From an uncultured Ilumatobacter sp. (GTDB lineage Bacteria; Actinomycetota; Acidimicrobiia; Acidimicrobiales; Ilumatobacteraceae), in assembly GCA_937905835.1 (NCBI GenBank), contig CALCXK010000081.1:1-14243 (forward strand): DNA of 14,243 nt. Reading direction: 5' to 3'. Position 1 is the first letter of the stretch. The number at the start of each line of letters is the position of its first letter. The position numbers and the translations under genes were made by a program. The notes below the pieces were generated by a model. That model was not told the DNA's origin. It did not search any database and saw only the letters and a program-made list of their open reading frames with translations. Shown one piece after another: positions 6,085 through 13,333 of the stretch.

Positions 6085-7512
6085 ATGACTGATACATCGC
6101 TTCCCGCCTGGGACGCCGACGGCATGGACATCGCCGAATCGATTCTCGACCTGATCGGCAAGACGCCGATGGTGCGCATGAAGCGTGTCAGCGAAGAACA
6201 TGGCATCCGCTGCACGCTGGCGATGAAACATGAGGTCACGAACCCCGGCGGTTCCTCGAAAGATCGACCGGCACTCGAGATGATTCTCGCTGCCGAAGCA
6301 AGCGGCGAACTTCAGCCCGGCGGCACCATCGTCGAGCCCACCTCGGGAAACACCGGTGTCGGACTTGCCATCGTCGCTGCCCAGCGGGGCTACAAGTGTG
6401 TCTTCGTCATGACGAACAAGGCTGGCAAGGAGAAGGTCGACCTGCTGCGTGCCTACGGCGCCGAAGTCGTCGTCTGTGACGTCGCCGTTGCACCGGAAGA
6501 TCCGAACAGCTACTACTCCGTGGCCGAGCGGCTCACCCAGGAGCGCGGCGCGTTTCGCCCGAACCAGTACGCCAACCCGCACAACCCGGCGGCCCACACG
6601 AAGACCACCGGCCCCGAAATCTGGGAGCAGACCAAGGGCCGCATCACGCACTTCATCGCTGGTGCTGGCACCTGCGGTTCGCTCACCGGCGCCGGCCGCT
6701 ACCTCAAGTCAATGAATCCCGACATCAAGATCATCGCGGCCGACCCCGAAAAGTCGGTGTTCTCCGGCGGCTCGGGTCGCCCGTATCTCGTCGAAGGCGT
6801 CGGCGAAGACTTCTTTCCGGCCGCCTACGACGGCGACCTGTGGGACGAAGTCATCCCGATCAGTGACGAAGAGAGCTTCCTCACCGCCCGCTACGTCAGC
6901 GAAACCGAAGGCATCCTCATCGGCGGCTCGGGCGGCACTGCCGTGGCAGCAGCCTTGAAGGTCGCGAAGGAAGCAGACGACGATGCTGTCGTCGTCGTCT
7001 TCAACCCAGACTCCGGTCGCGGCTATCTCTCGACGGTGTTCAACGAAAACTGGATGATGAACTTCGGGTTTCTCAAGGAGTGCGATCAGTGCGTCGGCGC
7101 CGTACTCGACACTCGCAACGCGTCGATCGAAAACTTGCTCTACGTCAACCCGTCGGCTCCAGTCAGCGAGGCCATCGAGATCATGCGCCGCAACGGCGTC
7201 AGCCAGCTGCCCGTCTGTAAGAACACGCCGCCGTTCGCGAACGCCGAAGTAGCCGGTGCGGTTGACGAACTCGAACTGATGGACGTCATTCACCGCAACC
7301 CGGGCGCCATGAGCACCTCGGTCGAAAAGGTGATGGGCGCCAAGCTCCCCACGATCGGAGTTGGCCAAAAGGTCGAGCTCGCTGTCGAAATGCTCGAAAC
7401 CGCCCCGGCACTCCTCGTGCTGTCAGGGGGCCAGCCGCTCAGTGTGCTCACTCGCACCGACCTGCTCTCCTACTTCACCGCCATCGCAGAGGACGCAAAA
7501 AATCGTGACTGA
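6085..7512 (+). CDS. cbs: Cystathionine beta-synthase
   Basis: This 475-residue protein is a fold-type II PLP enzyme with a C-terminal CBS-domain pair. The PLP lysine is K59 in NPGGSSKDR, the phosphate loop region includes TSGNTG (86-91), and the GAGTCGSLTG loop also belongs to the PLP pocket. The catalytic domain runs to about residue 320. Two CBS motifs follow (about 340-470), with NLLYVNPSAPVSEAIEIMRR and LPTIGVGQKVELAVEMLE as their helical and strand starts. The length and CBS tail separate it from cysteine synthase (about 310 residues). It should condense homocysteine with serine (or O-acetylserine) to cystathionine. The next gene overlaps its stop by eight bases, forming a transsulfuration operon; Mycobacterium tuberculosis has cbs and metB in the same neighbourhood. 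The start is supported by the TATTGT hexamer; the ATG at 6124 is an alternative. Confidence 0.93.
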   Translation: MTDTSLPAWDADGMDIAESILDLIGKTPMVRMKRVSEEHGIRCTLAMKHEVTNPGGSSKDRPALEMILAAEASGELQPGGTIVEPTSGNTGVGLAIVAAQRGYKCVFVMTNKAGKEKVDLLRAYGAEVVVCDVAVAPEDPNSYYSVAERLTQERGAFRPNQYANPHNPAAHTKTTGPEIWEQTKGRITHFIAGAGTCGSLTGAGRYLKSMNPDIKIIAADPEKSVFSGGSGRPYLVEGVGEDFFPAAYDGDLWDEVIPISDEESFLTARYVSETEGILIGGSGGTAVAAALKVAKEADDDAVVVVFNPDSGRGYLSTVFNENWMMNFGFLKECDQCVGAVLDTRNASIENLLYVNPSAPVSEAIEIMRRNGVSQLPVCKNTPPFANAEVAGAVDELELMDVIHRNPGAMSTSVEKVMGAKLPTIGVGQKVELAVEMLETAPALLVLSGGQPLSVLTRTDLLSYFTAIAEDAKNRD

Positions 7513-8749
7513 TCGGCCCCACCCGGACAACACCCCAGCCACCCACCCGGACAACACCCCAGCCACCCACCCGGACAACACCAAGCAGGTCGACATGTCC
7601 TTCGGATTCTCTACCCGGGCAATCCATGCCGGCCAGGAGCCTGACCCGACCACTGGCGCAGTCGTCGTGCCAATCTCGCTGTCGACCACGTTCGCCCAAG
7701 ACGGCGTCGGGAACCACAAGGGCTTCGAGTACTCGCGGTCGGGCAACCCGACACGTTCCGCACTCGAAACACAGATTGCCTCGCTCGAAGAGGCCCGACA
7801 CGGCCTCTCCTTCGCCAGCGGTCTCGCCGCCGAAGACAACATTCTGCGACTTCTCACCGTCGCCCCGAAAGGCAGCGGCAAGCGCATCCTGCTCGGCAAC
7901 GACGCCTACGGCGGCACCTTCCGCCTGATCGCCAAGGTCTGGGGTCCCATGGGCTACCCGTGGACTGCAGTCGACCTCACCGACCTCGACGCGCTACGCG
8001 CCAACTGGCCAGACGACACCGGGATGATCTGGTTGGAAACCCCGACCAACCCGCTGCTCACGTGCTTCGACATCGAGGCCATCGCATCGATCGCCCACGA
8101 GCGCGACGCAATCGTTGTGGTCGACAACACGTTCGCCACCCCGTACCTTCAACAGCCGATCAACCTCGGCGCCGACCTCGTCGTGCACTCTGCCACGAAG
8201 TATCTGGGCGGTCACAGCGACGTCGTCGGTGGTTTCATCGCCACCAGCAACGACGAGCTCGCCGAGAAGCTCGCCTTCACGCAGAACGCTGCAGGCGCCG
8301 TGCCGGCGCCGTTCGACAGCTACATGCTGCTACGCGGCGTCAAGACCCTTGCGGTCCGGATGGATCGCCATTGCGAGAACGCTCGCGCAATCGTCGACCT
8401 GCTCGTCGATCACCCGGCAATTGAAAAGGTGCTCTACCCGCAGTTGCCCGATCATCCCGGCCATGCCGCGGCTGCCAAGCAGATGAAGGACTTCGGCGGC
8501 ATGGTGTCGTTCCAGGTCCGGGCTGGTCGCGAAGCAGCGATGCGAGTTGCCGATTCGACGTCGGTCTTCACGTTGGCCGAGTCCCTCGGTGCTGTCGAGT
8601 CATTGATCGAGCACCCCGCTGCGATGACCCACATGTCTGCCGTCGGCTCACCGCTCGAAGTTCCCGACAACCTGGTCCGCCTGTCCGTCGGCATCGAAGA
8701 CAAAGCCGACCTCGTCGCTGATCTCGAACAGGCCATCGACTCAATCTGA
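7505..8749 (+). CDS. metB: Cystathionine gamma-synthase / gamma-lyase (Cys/Met metabolism PLP enzyme)
   Basis: The conserved protein starts at MSFGFSTRAIHAGQEPDPTT (ATG at 7595, 384 residues), typical of actinobacterial MetB. Numbered from that ATG, family marks are EYSRSGNPTRSALE (45-58), the LETPTNPLL segment (147-155), VDNTFATP (176-183) and the PLP lysine K202 in HSATKYLGGHSD. The frame is open upstream to a GTG at 7505 that overlaps the cbs stop (GTGACTGA) and has AGAGGA 11 bases before it. Starting there adds 30 residues containing the HPDNTPAT repeat and gives 414 residues. I chose the GTG because of the overlap and SD, with limited confidence. Beside cbs, a gamma-lyase role (cystathionine to cysteine) is as likely as the gamma-synthase role; sequence alone cannot decide. 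Confidence 0.92.
   Translation: MTDRPHPDNTPATHPDNTPATHPDNTKQVDMSFGFSTRAIHAGQEPDPTTGAVVVPISLSTTFAQDGVGNHKGFEYSRSGNPTRSALETQIASLEEARHGLSFASGLAAEDNILRLLTVAPKGSGKRILLGNDAYGGTFRLIAKVWGPMGYPWTAVDLTDLDALRANWPDDTGMIWLETPTNPLLTCFDIEAIASIAHERDAIVVVDNTFATPYLQQPINLGADLVVHSATKYLGGHSDVVGGFIATSNDELAEKLAFTQNAAGAVPAPFDSYMLLRGVKTLAVRMDRHCENARAIVDLLVDHPAIEKVLYPQLPDHPGHAAAAKQMKDFGGMVSFQVRAGREAAMRVADSTSVFTLAESLGAVESLIEHPAAMTHMSAVGSPLEVPDNLVRLSVGIEDKADLVADLEQAIDSI
7520..7582 (+). repeat. 24-base direct tandem repeat (2.6 copies)
   Basis: The unit beginning CACCCGGACAACACC recurs at 7520, 7544 and 7568 (last copy 15 bases). The copies are identical. The period is eight codons, and in the metB frame it encodes HPDNTPAT, so copy-number change would not break the frame. 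Confidence 0.9.
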
Positions 8750-8764
8750 TCGTCGACGTTGTCC

Positions 8765-8797
8765 CACCGAGGTCTGCTCGGTGTGACATCTGGTCAC
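8765..8797. terminator. Double hairpin between convergent metB and ilvA
   Basis: CACCGAG (8765-8771) pairs perfectly with CTCGGTG (8777-8783) around a 5-base loop. GTGAC (8783-8787) pairs with GTCAC (8793-8797), also with a 5-base loop. The two stems share one base. They sit in the 61-base gap between the stops of two convergent genes, so bidirectional termination is likely. Confidence 0.6.
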
Positions 8798-8810
8798 CCA
8801 CCCCCGAGCG

Positions 8811-10328
8811 TCAGGAGCCGAGGAACAGCTTGTAGGCAGGGTTCTCAGACTCGTTCCAGAAGCGATAGCCGACGACATGCAGGAATTCCTGAAATGCCTC
8901 GGCATCGCTCGTCGGGACCTGCATGCCCACCAGGACACGCGCCAGGTCGGCCCCATGGTTGCGATAGTGGAACAGCGAAATATTCCACGCCGGGTTCATC
9001 GAGGTGAGGAAGCGCAGCAGCGCACCCGGCCGCTCAGGAAACTCGAACCGATAGAGCACCTCGTCGGACGCATGCGCCGACTTGCCGCCCACCAGGTGAC
9101 GAACGTGAGCCTTCGCGAGCTCGTCGGCGGTCAGGTCGATGGCGTCGAAGCCAGCCTCGTCGAACGCATCGGCCAACTCGATCGCCTCACCGCGCGACGA
9201 CGCAGCGATGCCGACAAAGACATGCGCTTCCGCAGAATCGCTGATGCGGTAGTTGAACTCGGTGACGTCGCGCTCACCGATGACTTCGCAGAACCGAAGG
9301 AAGCTCCCAGGTTGTTCGGGGATCGTGACCGCGAAGATCGCCTCGCGCTGCTCGCCGTAGTCGGCGCGCTCTGCTACAAATCGCAAACGGGTGAAGTTCA
9401 TGTTGGCACCGCACGCAATGGCGACGAAGGTCTGATCGACTGCGCCGGTCTGCTGAACGTACTTCTTCATGCCGGCAATCGCGAGCGCTCCCGCTGGCTC
9501 GAGAAGCGACCGGGTGTCGGTGAAGACGTCTTTGATCGCAGCGCATGTTTCGTCAGTGTCGACAATGATCACGTCGTCGACGTACTCCTGGGCCAGCCGG
9601 AACGTCTCCTTACCGACCTGTTTCACTGCAGTGCCATCAGAGAACAGTCCCACCTCACTGAGCGTGACGATGTGGCCAGCGCGCAACGAGTCGGCCATGG
9701 CCGTCGACTCGCCATGCTGCACCCCGATGATCTTGATGTTCGGGCGAACCTGCTTCACGTACGCCGCAACCCCGCCAATCAGGCCACCGCCCCCGATCGC
9801 CACGAAAATTGCGTCGATCGGGTCACCGTGCTGGCGGAGAATCTCCATGCCGATCGTTCCCTGGCCAGCGATCACGTCGGGGTCGTCGAACGGGTGCACC
9901 AGCGTGAGACCACGTTCTGCTTGCAGTTGGAGTGCGTGCCGGTACGCCTCGTCGTAACTCTCGCCGTGTAACACGACCTCAGCTCCGCGCTGGCGCACGG
10001 CATCAACCTTGAGCGATGGGGCCGTCGCGGGCATCACGATCACGGCCTCACAGCCGAGGTGGTTGGCCGCGAGCGCAACACCTTGCGCGTGATTGCCCGA
10101 CGAGCAGGCAATCACGCCGCGCGCCCGGTCATTCTCGTCAAGGTGAGCCATTTTGTTGTAGGCGCCCCGAATCTTGAACGAGAAGACCTCCTGCAGGTCT
10201 TCGCGTTTGTAGAAAACTGTGTTACCCAACCGGCGCGACAGCCCCGGGGCAGGGTCGAGTGGCGTCTCGATCGCCACGTCGTAGACCCGGGCGTTGAGGA
10301 TTCTGCGGAGATAGTCGACGTCGCTCAC
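8811..10328 (-). CDS. ilvA: Threonine dehydratase (threonine ammonia-lyase), long biosynthetic form
   Basis: This 505-residue protein is a fold-type II PLP enzyme that deaminates threonine to 2-oxobutanoate, the first step towards isoleucine. The PLP lysine is K52 in FSFKIRGAYNKM, SSGNHAQG (76-83) contacts the substrate and cofactor, and the phosphate loop is GGGGLIGG (179-186). The catalytic domain ends near residue 320. Two ACT-like regulatory domains follow: AIFAVTIPEQPGSFLRF (about 330-405) and VLYRFEFPERPGALLRF (about 424-503). This matches the two-domain layout of Escherichia coli IlvA and predicts isoleucine inhibition and valine activation; many actinobacterial IlvA proteins are shorter. 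The GTG start is preceded by CAGACT at 7 bases. The gene lies alone, 167 bases downstream of rnhB on the same strand. Confidence 0.95.
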   Translation of the reverse strand: MSDVDYLRRILNARVYDVAIETPLDPAPGLSRRLGNTVFYKREDLQEVFSFKIRGAYNKMAHLDENDRARGVIACSSGNHAQGVALAANHLGCEAVIVMPATAPSLKVDAVRQRGAEVVLHGESYDEAYRHALQLQAERGLTLVHPFDDPDVIAGQGTIGMEILRQHGDPIDAIFVAIGGGGLIGGVAAYVKQVRPNIKIIGVQHGESTAMADSLRAGHIVTLSEVGLFSDGTAVKQVGKETFRLAQEYVDDVIIVDTDETCAAIKDVFTDTRSLLEPAGALAIAGMKKYVQQTGAVDQTFVAIACGANMNFTRLRFVAERADYGEQREAIFAVTIPEQPGSFLRFCEVIGERDVTEFNYRISDSAEAHVFVGIAASSRGEAIELADAFDEAGFDAIDLTADELAKAHVRHLVGGKSAHASDEVLYRFEFPERPGALLRFLTSMNPAWNISLFHYRNHGADLARVLVGMQVPTSDAEAFQEFLHVVGYRFWNESENPAYKLFLGS

Positions 10329-10335
10329 ATCACCC

Positions 10336-10341
10336 AGTCTG
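10336..10341 (-). promoter_or_regulatory. -10-like hexamer for ilvA
   Basis: CAGACT (minus strand) ends 7 bases before the GTG at 10328, matching the hexamer before the M24 peptidase. No leader peptide rich in Ile, Val or Leu and no T-box is visible upstream. Confidence 0.4.
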
Positions 10342-10495
10342 GCCGCTGTTCAGCAAATGCTCGGCGATCCGATCGTCACGGCGAGTTGCATCGGTGCGCT
10401 CCGAAGCCGAACGACAGTGGCTTCGAGGCCTCACCTCAGCCTGGCAGACAGGGACCGATTCGTCGCCGCTGGTCACATTCTGGGAACCCACCTGA

Positions 10496-11188
10496 TCAGA
10501 ACAGCGACGTCTGCCCAGCGGGAGGCGTGCGCTTGACCGCCGTCCACGGGTTGTAATTATCCATGAACACCCAGCTGCGGCGGTGGATCGCCGACGGCCC
10601 GTAGCCCTGGATCGCTGCTTTGTGAACAGGGCAGGGGTACCCCTTGTTCGTATCGAACGACCAATGTGGGTACGACTCGGACATCGCCCGCATCTGCCGG
10701 TCGCGAACAACCTTCGCGAGAATGCTCGCCGCGGCGACACTCAGGCAACAGAGGTCGGCCTTGACGACCATCTCGACATTCGCCACTGACGGCGACACAA
10801 AGTCCCACTTGCCGTCGGTCACCGCGACGTCGGGCACGATGCTCAACGCATCGATGGCCCGTCGGGTGGCCAGCTTTTGAGCGGCGGACATCCCGAGGTG
10901 ATCGCACTCGTCCTGGCTTGCTCCACCAACAGCCCATGACACACACCAGCCGGCGATTTTGTCGAACAGTGCCTCCCGCTCGCGTTCGGACAGCAGCTTG
11001 GAATCACGGACGCCGTTGACACGAGTGTCTCGCGGCAAAATCGCTGCACCGACCATCAAGGGCCCGGCCCACGCTCCACGGCCGACCTCGTCGATACCGA
11101 CGACAGTCTGATGCCCGCGAGCCCACATCTCTTTCTCGATCGCTCGAGTCGGTGCCCGTTTCTTCGAGCTGCGGTACTTCGTCGCCAT
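10496..11188 (-). CDS. rnhB: Ribonuclease HII
   Basis: This 230-residue protein removes ribonucleotides embedded in DNA and RNA of RNA-DNA hybrids. The conserved metal-binding acids are D33 and E34 (GIDEVGRGAWAGP), D125 (VTDGKWD) and D145 (VKADLCCLSVAAASILAKV). SKLLSERERE (63-72) and the NKGYPCPVHKAAI region (181-193) are further RNase HII signatures. The frame opens 12 codons farther upstream, but the ATG at 11188 gives a usual Lys/Arg-rich N-terminal tail. The last five residues are QTSLF, which matches the bacterial sliding-clamp-binding consensus Q-x-(S/D)-L-F. A 9-bp hairpin lies upstream. No clear -10 hexamer of the kind seen at other genes is present; CATGAT at 9 bases is the nearest. 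Confidence 0.95.
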   Translation of the reverse strand: MATKYRSSKKRAPTRAIEKEMWARGHQTVVGIDEVGRGAWAGPLMVGAAILPRDTRVNGVRDSKLLSEREREALFDKIAGWCVSWAVGGASQDECDHLGMSAAQKLATRRAIDALSIVPDVAVTDGKWDFVSPSVANVEMVVKADLCCLSVAAASILAKVVRDRQMRAMSESYPHWSFDTNKGYPCPVHKAAIQGYGPSAIHRRSWVFMDNYNPWTAVKRTPPAGQTSLF

Positions 11189-11223
11189 AGCGATTTCATC
11201 ATGCCAGGCTCGAGTCCTCGGCA

Positions 11224-11254
11224 CTCACCGTCCAGTCAGCGCCGAGACGGTGAG
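11224..11254. terminator. Strong hairpin between the unknown gene and rnhB
   Basis: CTCACCGTC (11224-11232) pairs perfectly over 9 bp with GACGGTGAG (11246-11254) around a 13-base loop. A second small dyad, GTCGGG/CCCGAC, lies at 11269-11282. Both sit in the 122-base gap downstream of the unknown gene and upstream of rnhB on the minus strand. A terminator is likely; the position 36 bases before the rnhB start also allows a regulatory role. Confidence 0.5.
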
Positions 11255-11310
11255 CGGGCCGATGAGCAGTCGGGTCCCCGACGGAAACACCCAAAGAAGA
11301 AGACGCAGGC

Positions 11311-12639
11311 TCAGGTGAAGCTTGTCGAATTTTGTGAGGTCGAGTCGCTCTCCGCGGTCAGAGACAGGCTGCGTGGGGCTGTCGGCCGCGCCGGTGCTGC
11401 CCACAGCGACTCGCCGGTCTGCTCGTTCGACGACCAGTCGGCGTCGACAGCCGAAGCACTCAGCAGTTGCGTCTCGCCGGTCTGTTCCCACAGAACGGCA
11501 GGCCGCTCTCCATGCCAGCGAACAGCGAACGACACCGTTGATGACGCCGATGTCGGGACGCCGTGGAGTTCAAAGTTCGCTCCGAGCCAGCGCGTTGGAA
11601 TGCCGGCTGGAAGCAAATTGCTTCCGTCGGCCAGCCGTCGCTCCACTTCGTGGACAAAACGGCCAACAGACGAACCCCGGACGATTTCTGAGAACGGGCC
11701 GACGTCAGGCCGGGCGCCGTCGCCAACGCGCTTGGCGAGCCGAGCAATGTCACGCGTCGCGCGCCGATCGCCAGCTGTGACAGCAATGTGGTGTGCCGCG
11801 GCGATCGCAGCCGGCACGAACGCATCACCGGACCGAGCAACCAATTCGAGCGGCTCGGCAATTTCATACATCCACGGTTCGGCCGCTTCGCCGCAGCGCA
11901 CCAGTTCATTCACATCGAGAACGAACCCGATCGGGTCCTGCGCCACGTCGATCGGACCGGTGAGCATCAAGTCGCAGCGTGCCGCCACCACGGCATCCAC
12001 GAGCCCGTCGTCGGGAAGGCCAAGCCGGCTTGCCCGCTCGGCCAACGTGACCCATCCACGGCTCACCACAGCGGCATCGGGCAACGCACGCAGGTTGGCG
12101 GCGTGGCGGTTGACGGCATCGGGGATCGGCCCGTGCGCGATCGCCACACGAATCGACGTGCGATGTGCAATCGGCAGTGTGATCGCACCGGCCGGGAGTT
12201 TGATTCCCTGCAACGGCATGTCGGCGGGTGGGCGCTCGGTGAGCACAGGCAAACCGGAGAAAGCGACAGCGAACGGCAACGGAGAGTCATTTTCGATCTC
12301 GATGATCGTCAACCCGCCGCGGTCGGCCACTGACCAGACCCGCTGCACGGCATCGCCATCGGGGATCCGGACACGAGTTTCGGTGACAGGCGCTCCGGCG
12401 AGCCGGACCTGACGAACGGCAGCCTCGGTCGCCGGCGTATGCCACCGGTCGTCGGCTGCAATGTGCCAGTCGATTCGTTCGGAACCACCGTCAGGCTGGG
12501 CCCACGGGGTGACCGAGCCCCAGGCCGACACGCTCGCCCTCCACTGCTGGCCGGTGACACCGACGACCGTCGACGTAGCCGTGCGGTCTGCACTCGATTC
12601 GGTCGTGTTGCCGTTCGACGCGCTGGTCTCGAGTGACAT
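11311..12639 (-). CDS. Protein of unknown function, predicted beta / alpha / beta layout
   Basis: The 442-residue protein has no signal peptide or membrane segment, so it is probably cytoplasmic. The N-terminal ~20 residues and the last ~30 are Ser/Thr-rich and look disordered. From about 25 to 175 the sequence alternates as in beta-strands (TRVRIPDGDAVQRVWSV, LTIIEIENDSPLPFAVAFSG). Residues about 180-340 are Ala/Leu/Arg-rich and helical. A C-terminal beta part contains IPTRWLGANFELHGVPTSAS and SFAVRWHGERPAVLWE. Beta-sandwich, helical and beta-sandwich order is reminiscent of alpha-helical-barrel glycoside hydrolases, but no catalytic motif is recognised and the helical part is short; this is inference only. 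The frame is open to 12858, but the ATG at 12639 has TAGCCT 7 bases upstream and avoids overlap with divergent cofC. Confidence 0.72.
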   Translation of the reverse strand: MSLETSASNGNTTESSADRTATSTVVGVTGQQWRASVSAWGSVTPWAQPDGGSERIDWHIAADDRWHTPATEAAVRQVRLAGAPVTETRVRIPDGDAVQRVWSVADRGGLTIIEIENDSPLPFAVAFSGLPVLTERPPADMPLQGIKLPAGAITLPIAHRTSIRVAIAHGPIPDAVNRHAANLRALPDAAVVSRGWVTLAERASRLGLPDDGLVDAVVAARCDLMLTGPIDVAQDPIGFVLDVNELVRCGEAAEPWMYEIAEPLELVARSGDAFVPAAIAAAHHIAVTAGDRRATRDIARLAKRVGDGARPDVGPFSEIVRGSSVGRFVHEVERRLADGSNLLPAGIPTRWLGANFELHGVPTSASSTVSFAVRWHGERPAVLWEQTGETQLLSASAVDADWSSNEQTGESLWAAPARPTAPRSLSLTAESDSTSQNSTSFT

Positions 12640-12646
12640 GCCGGTG

Positions 12647-12652
12647 AGGCTA
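12647..12652 (-). promoter_or_regulatory. -10-like hexamer for the unknown 442-residue protein
   Basis: TAGCCT (minus strand) ends 7 bases before the ATG at 12639. This supports that start over the longer frame that would run into cofC. Confidence 0.45.
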
Positions 12653-12707
12653 TTGGCCGTTCGCCCAACGCGCCGTGTCCGAGCACGGCGGACTTGAGCC
12701 ACGGACG

Positions 12708-12713
12708 TAGGGT
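12708..12713 (+). promoter_or_regulatory. -10-like hexamer for cofC
   Basis: TAGGGT ends 8 bases before the GTG at 12722. No Shine-Dalgarno is seen in the sequence between. Confidence 0.45.
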
Positions 12714-12721
12714 TACCCCCA

Positions 12722-13333
12722 GTGCGAGTGGCAGCCCTGGTTCCCGTCAAACGATTCGATGCCGCCAAGGGAAGGTTGGCTGGTGCGGTTGACGAACAAC
12801 AGCGTGAACGGCTGGCCCGATGGACCGCCAACAGTGTCGTCGGGGCGTTCGGTGACATCGACGTCTACGTCGCTTGCGATAACAACGATGTTGCCGAATG
12901 GGCACGTGAGCTCGGCCACGCAGTCATCTGGGGACCGGGTCTCGGCCTCAACGGGGCCATCGACGACGGTGTCGCGGCGGTGGCTGACGCCGGATACGAC
13001 CAGGTCGTCATCGCCCACGCTGACCTTCCACGGCCAGCGTCGCTCACGACCGTCGCCCGACGCAACACGATCACCCTCGTCCCCGACGACCGTCGCGACG
13101 GGACGAACGTCATGTCGTTCCCGCTGACCGACACGGTCCAGGCGGCATACGGCGCCGGGTCGTTCGAACGCCACCTCGCCGCAGCGCAGTTGGTTGGCAT
13201 CTCCGTCGAGGTTCGCCCTGACCCTGACCTGGCGCTCGACATCGACACGCCCGACGATCTCACCCACCCACTCATCCGCGAGGTGCTGCCCACATGGCTG
13301 CGAACGAACCAGGCCAACCATCGATCCGTCTGA
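12722..13333 (+). CDS. cofC: 2-phospho-L-lactate / phosphoenolpyruvate guanylyltransferase (coenzyme F420 biosynthesis)
   Basis: This 203-residue protein belongs to the CofC/FbiD nucleotidyltransferases. The N-terminal nucleotide-binding signature is VPVKRFDAAKGRLAG (7-21). HADLP (99-103) carries the metal-binding Asp101, and GTNVM (127-131), YGAGSFERH (143-151) and DIDTPDDL (173-180) are family marks. It joins GTP with 2-phospholactate or, in mycobacteria, phosphoenolpyruvate, to make the activated side chain that is attached to the deazaflavin Fo. Which substrate is used cannot be read from the sequence. It starts at a GTG with TAGGGT just upstream. Its 3' end overlaps the PIG-L gene by 40 bases, so the two are probably translated from one transcript. 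In Mycobacterium the homologue fbiD lies near hupB, as seems to be the case here. Confidence 0.9.
   Translation: MRVAALVPVKRFDAAKGRLAGAVDEQQRERLARWTANSVVGAFGDIDVYVACDNNDVAEWARELGHAVIWGPGLGLNGAIDDGVAAVADAGYDQVVIAHADLPRPASLTTVARRNTITLVPDDRRDGTNVMSFPLTDTVQAAYGAGSFERHLAAAQLVGISVEVRPDPDLALDIDTPDDLTHPLIREVLPTWLRTNQANHRSV
13280..13285 (+). promoter_or_regulatory. Shine-Dalgarno for the PIG-L deacetylase gene, inside cofC
   Basis: GAGGTG ends 8 bases before the ATG at 13294. It supports this overlapping start and contrasts with the lack of such a site at the promoter-proximal genes. Confidence 0.5.

Noticed and set aside
7520..7582. 24-base repeat as a CRISPR-like array
   Set aside because: The copies are directly adjacent with no spacers and keep a coding frame.
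8877..9971. Plus-strand frame of 364 codons opposite ilvA
   Set aside because: Antisense shadow of a well-conserved enzyme; no family features or start signals.
10330..10491. 53-codon frame filling the gap between rnhB and ilvA on the minus strand
   Set aside because: Third-position GC is only about two thirds, no SD, no recognisable sequence, and it lacks the run of Ile/Val/Leu codons expected of an ilv leader peptide.
11225..11310. Hydrophobic minus-strand tail (LRLLLWVFPSGTRLLIGPLT) suggesting a frameshifted end of the unknown gene
   Set aside because: The unknown gene already ends in a natural Ser/Thr-rich tail, and the alternative frame overlaps it with Arg-rich nonsense; the region also holds the 9-bp hairpin.
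11111..12412. Plus-strand frame of 433 codons opposite rnhB and the unknown gene
   Set aside because: Ser/Arg/Ala-rich low-complexity translation across two minus-strand genes. The minus frame has a leaderless-type start and a more protein-like composition.
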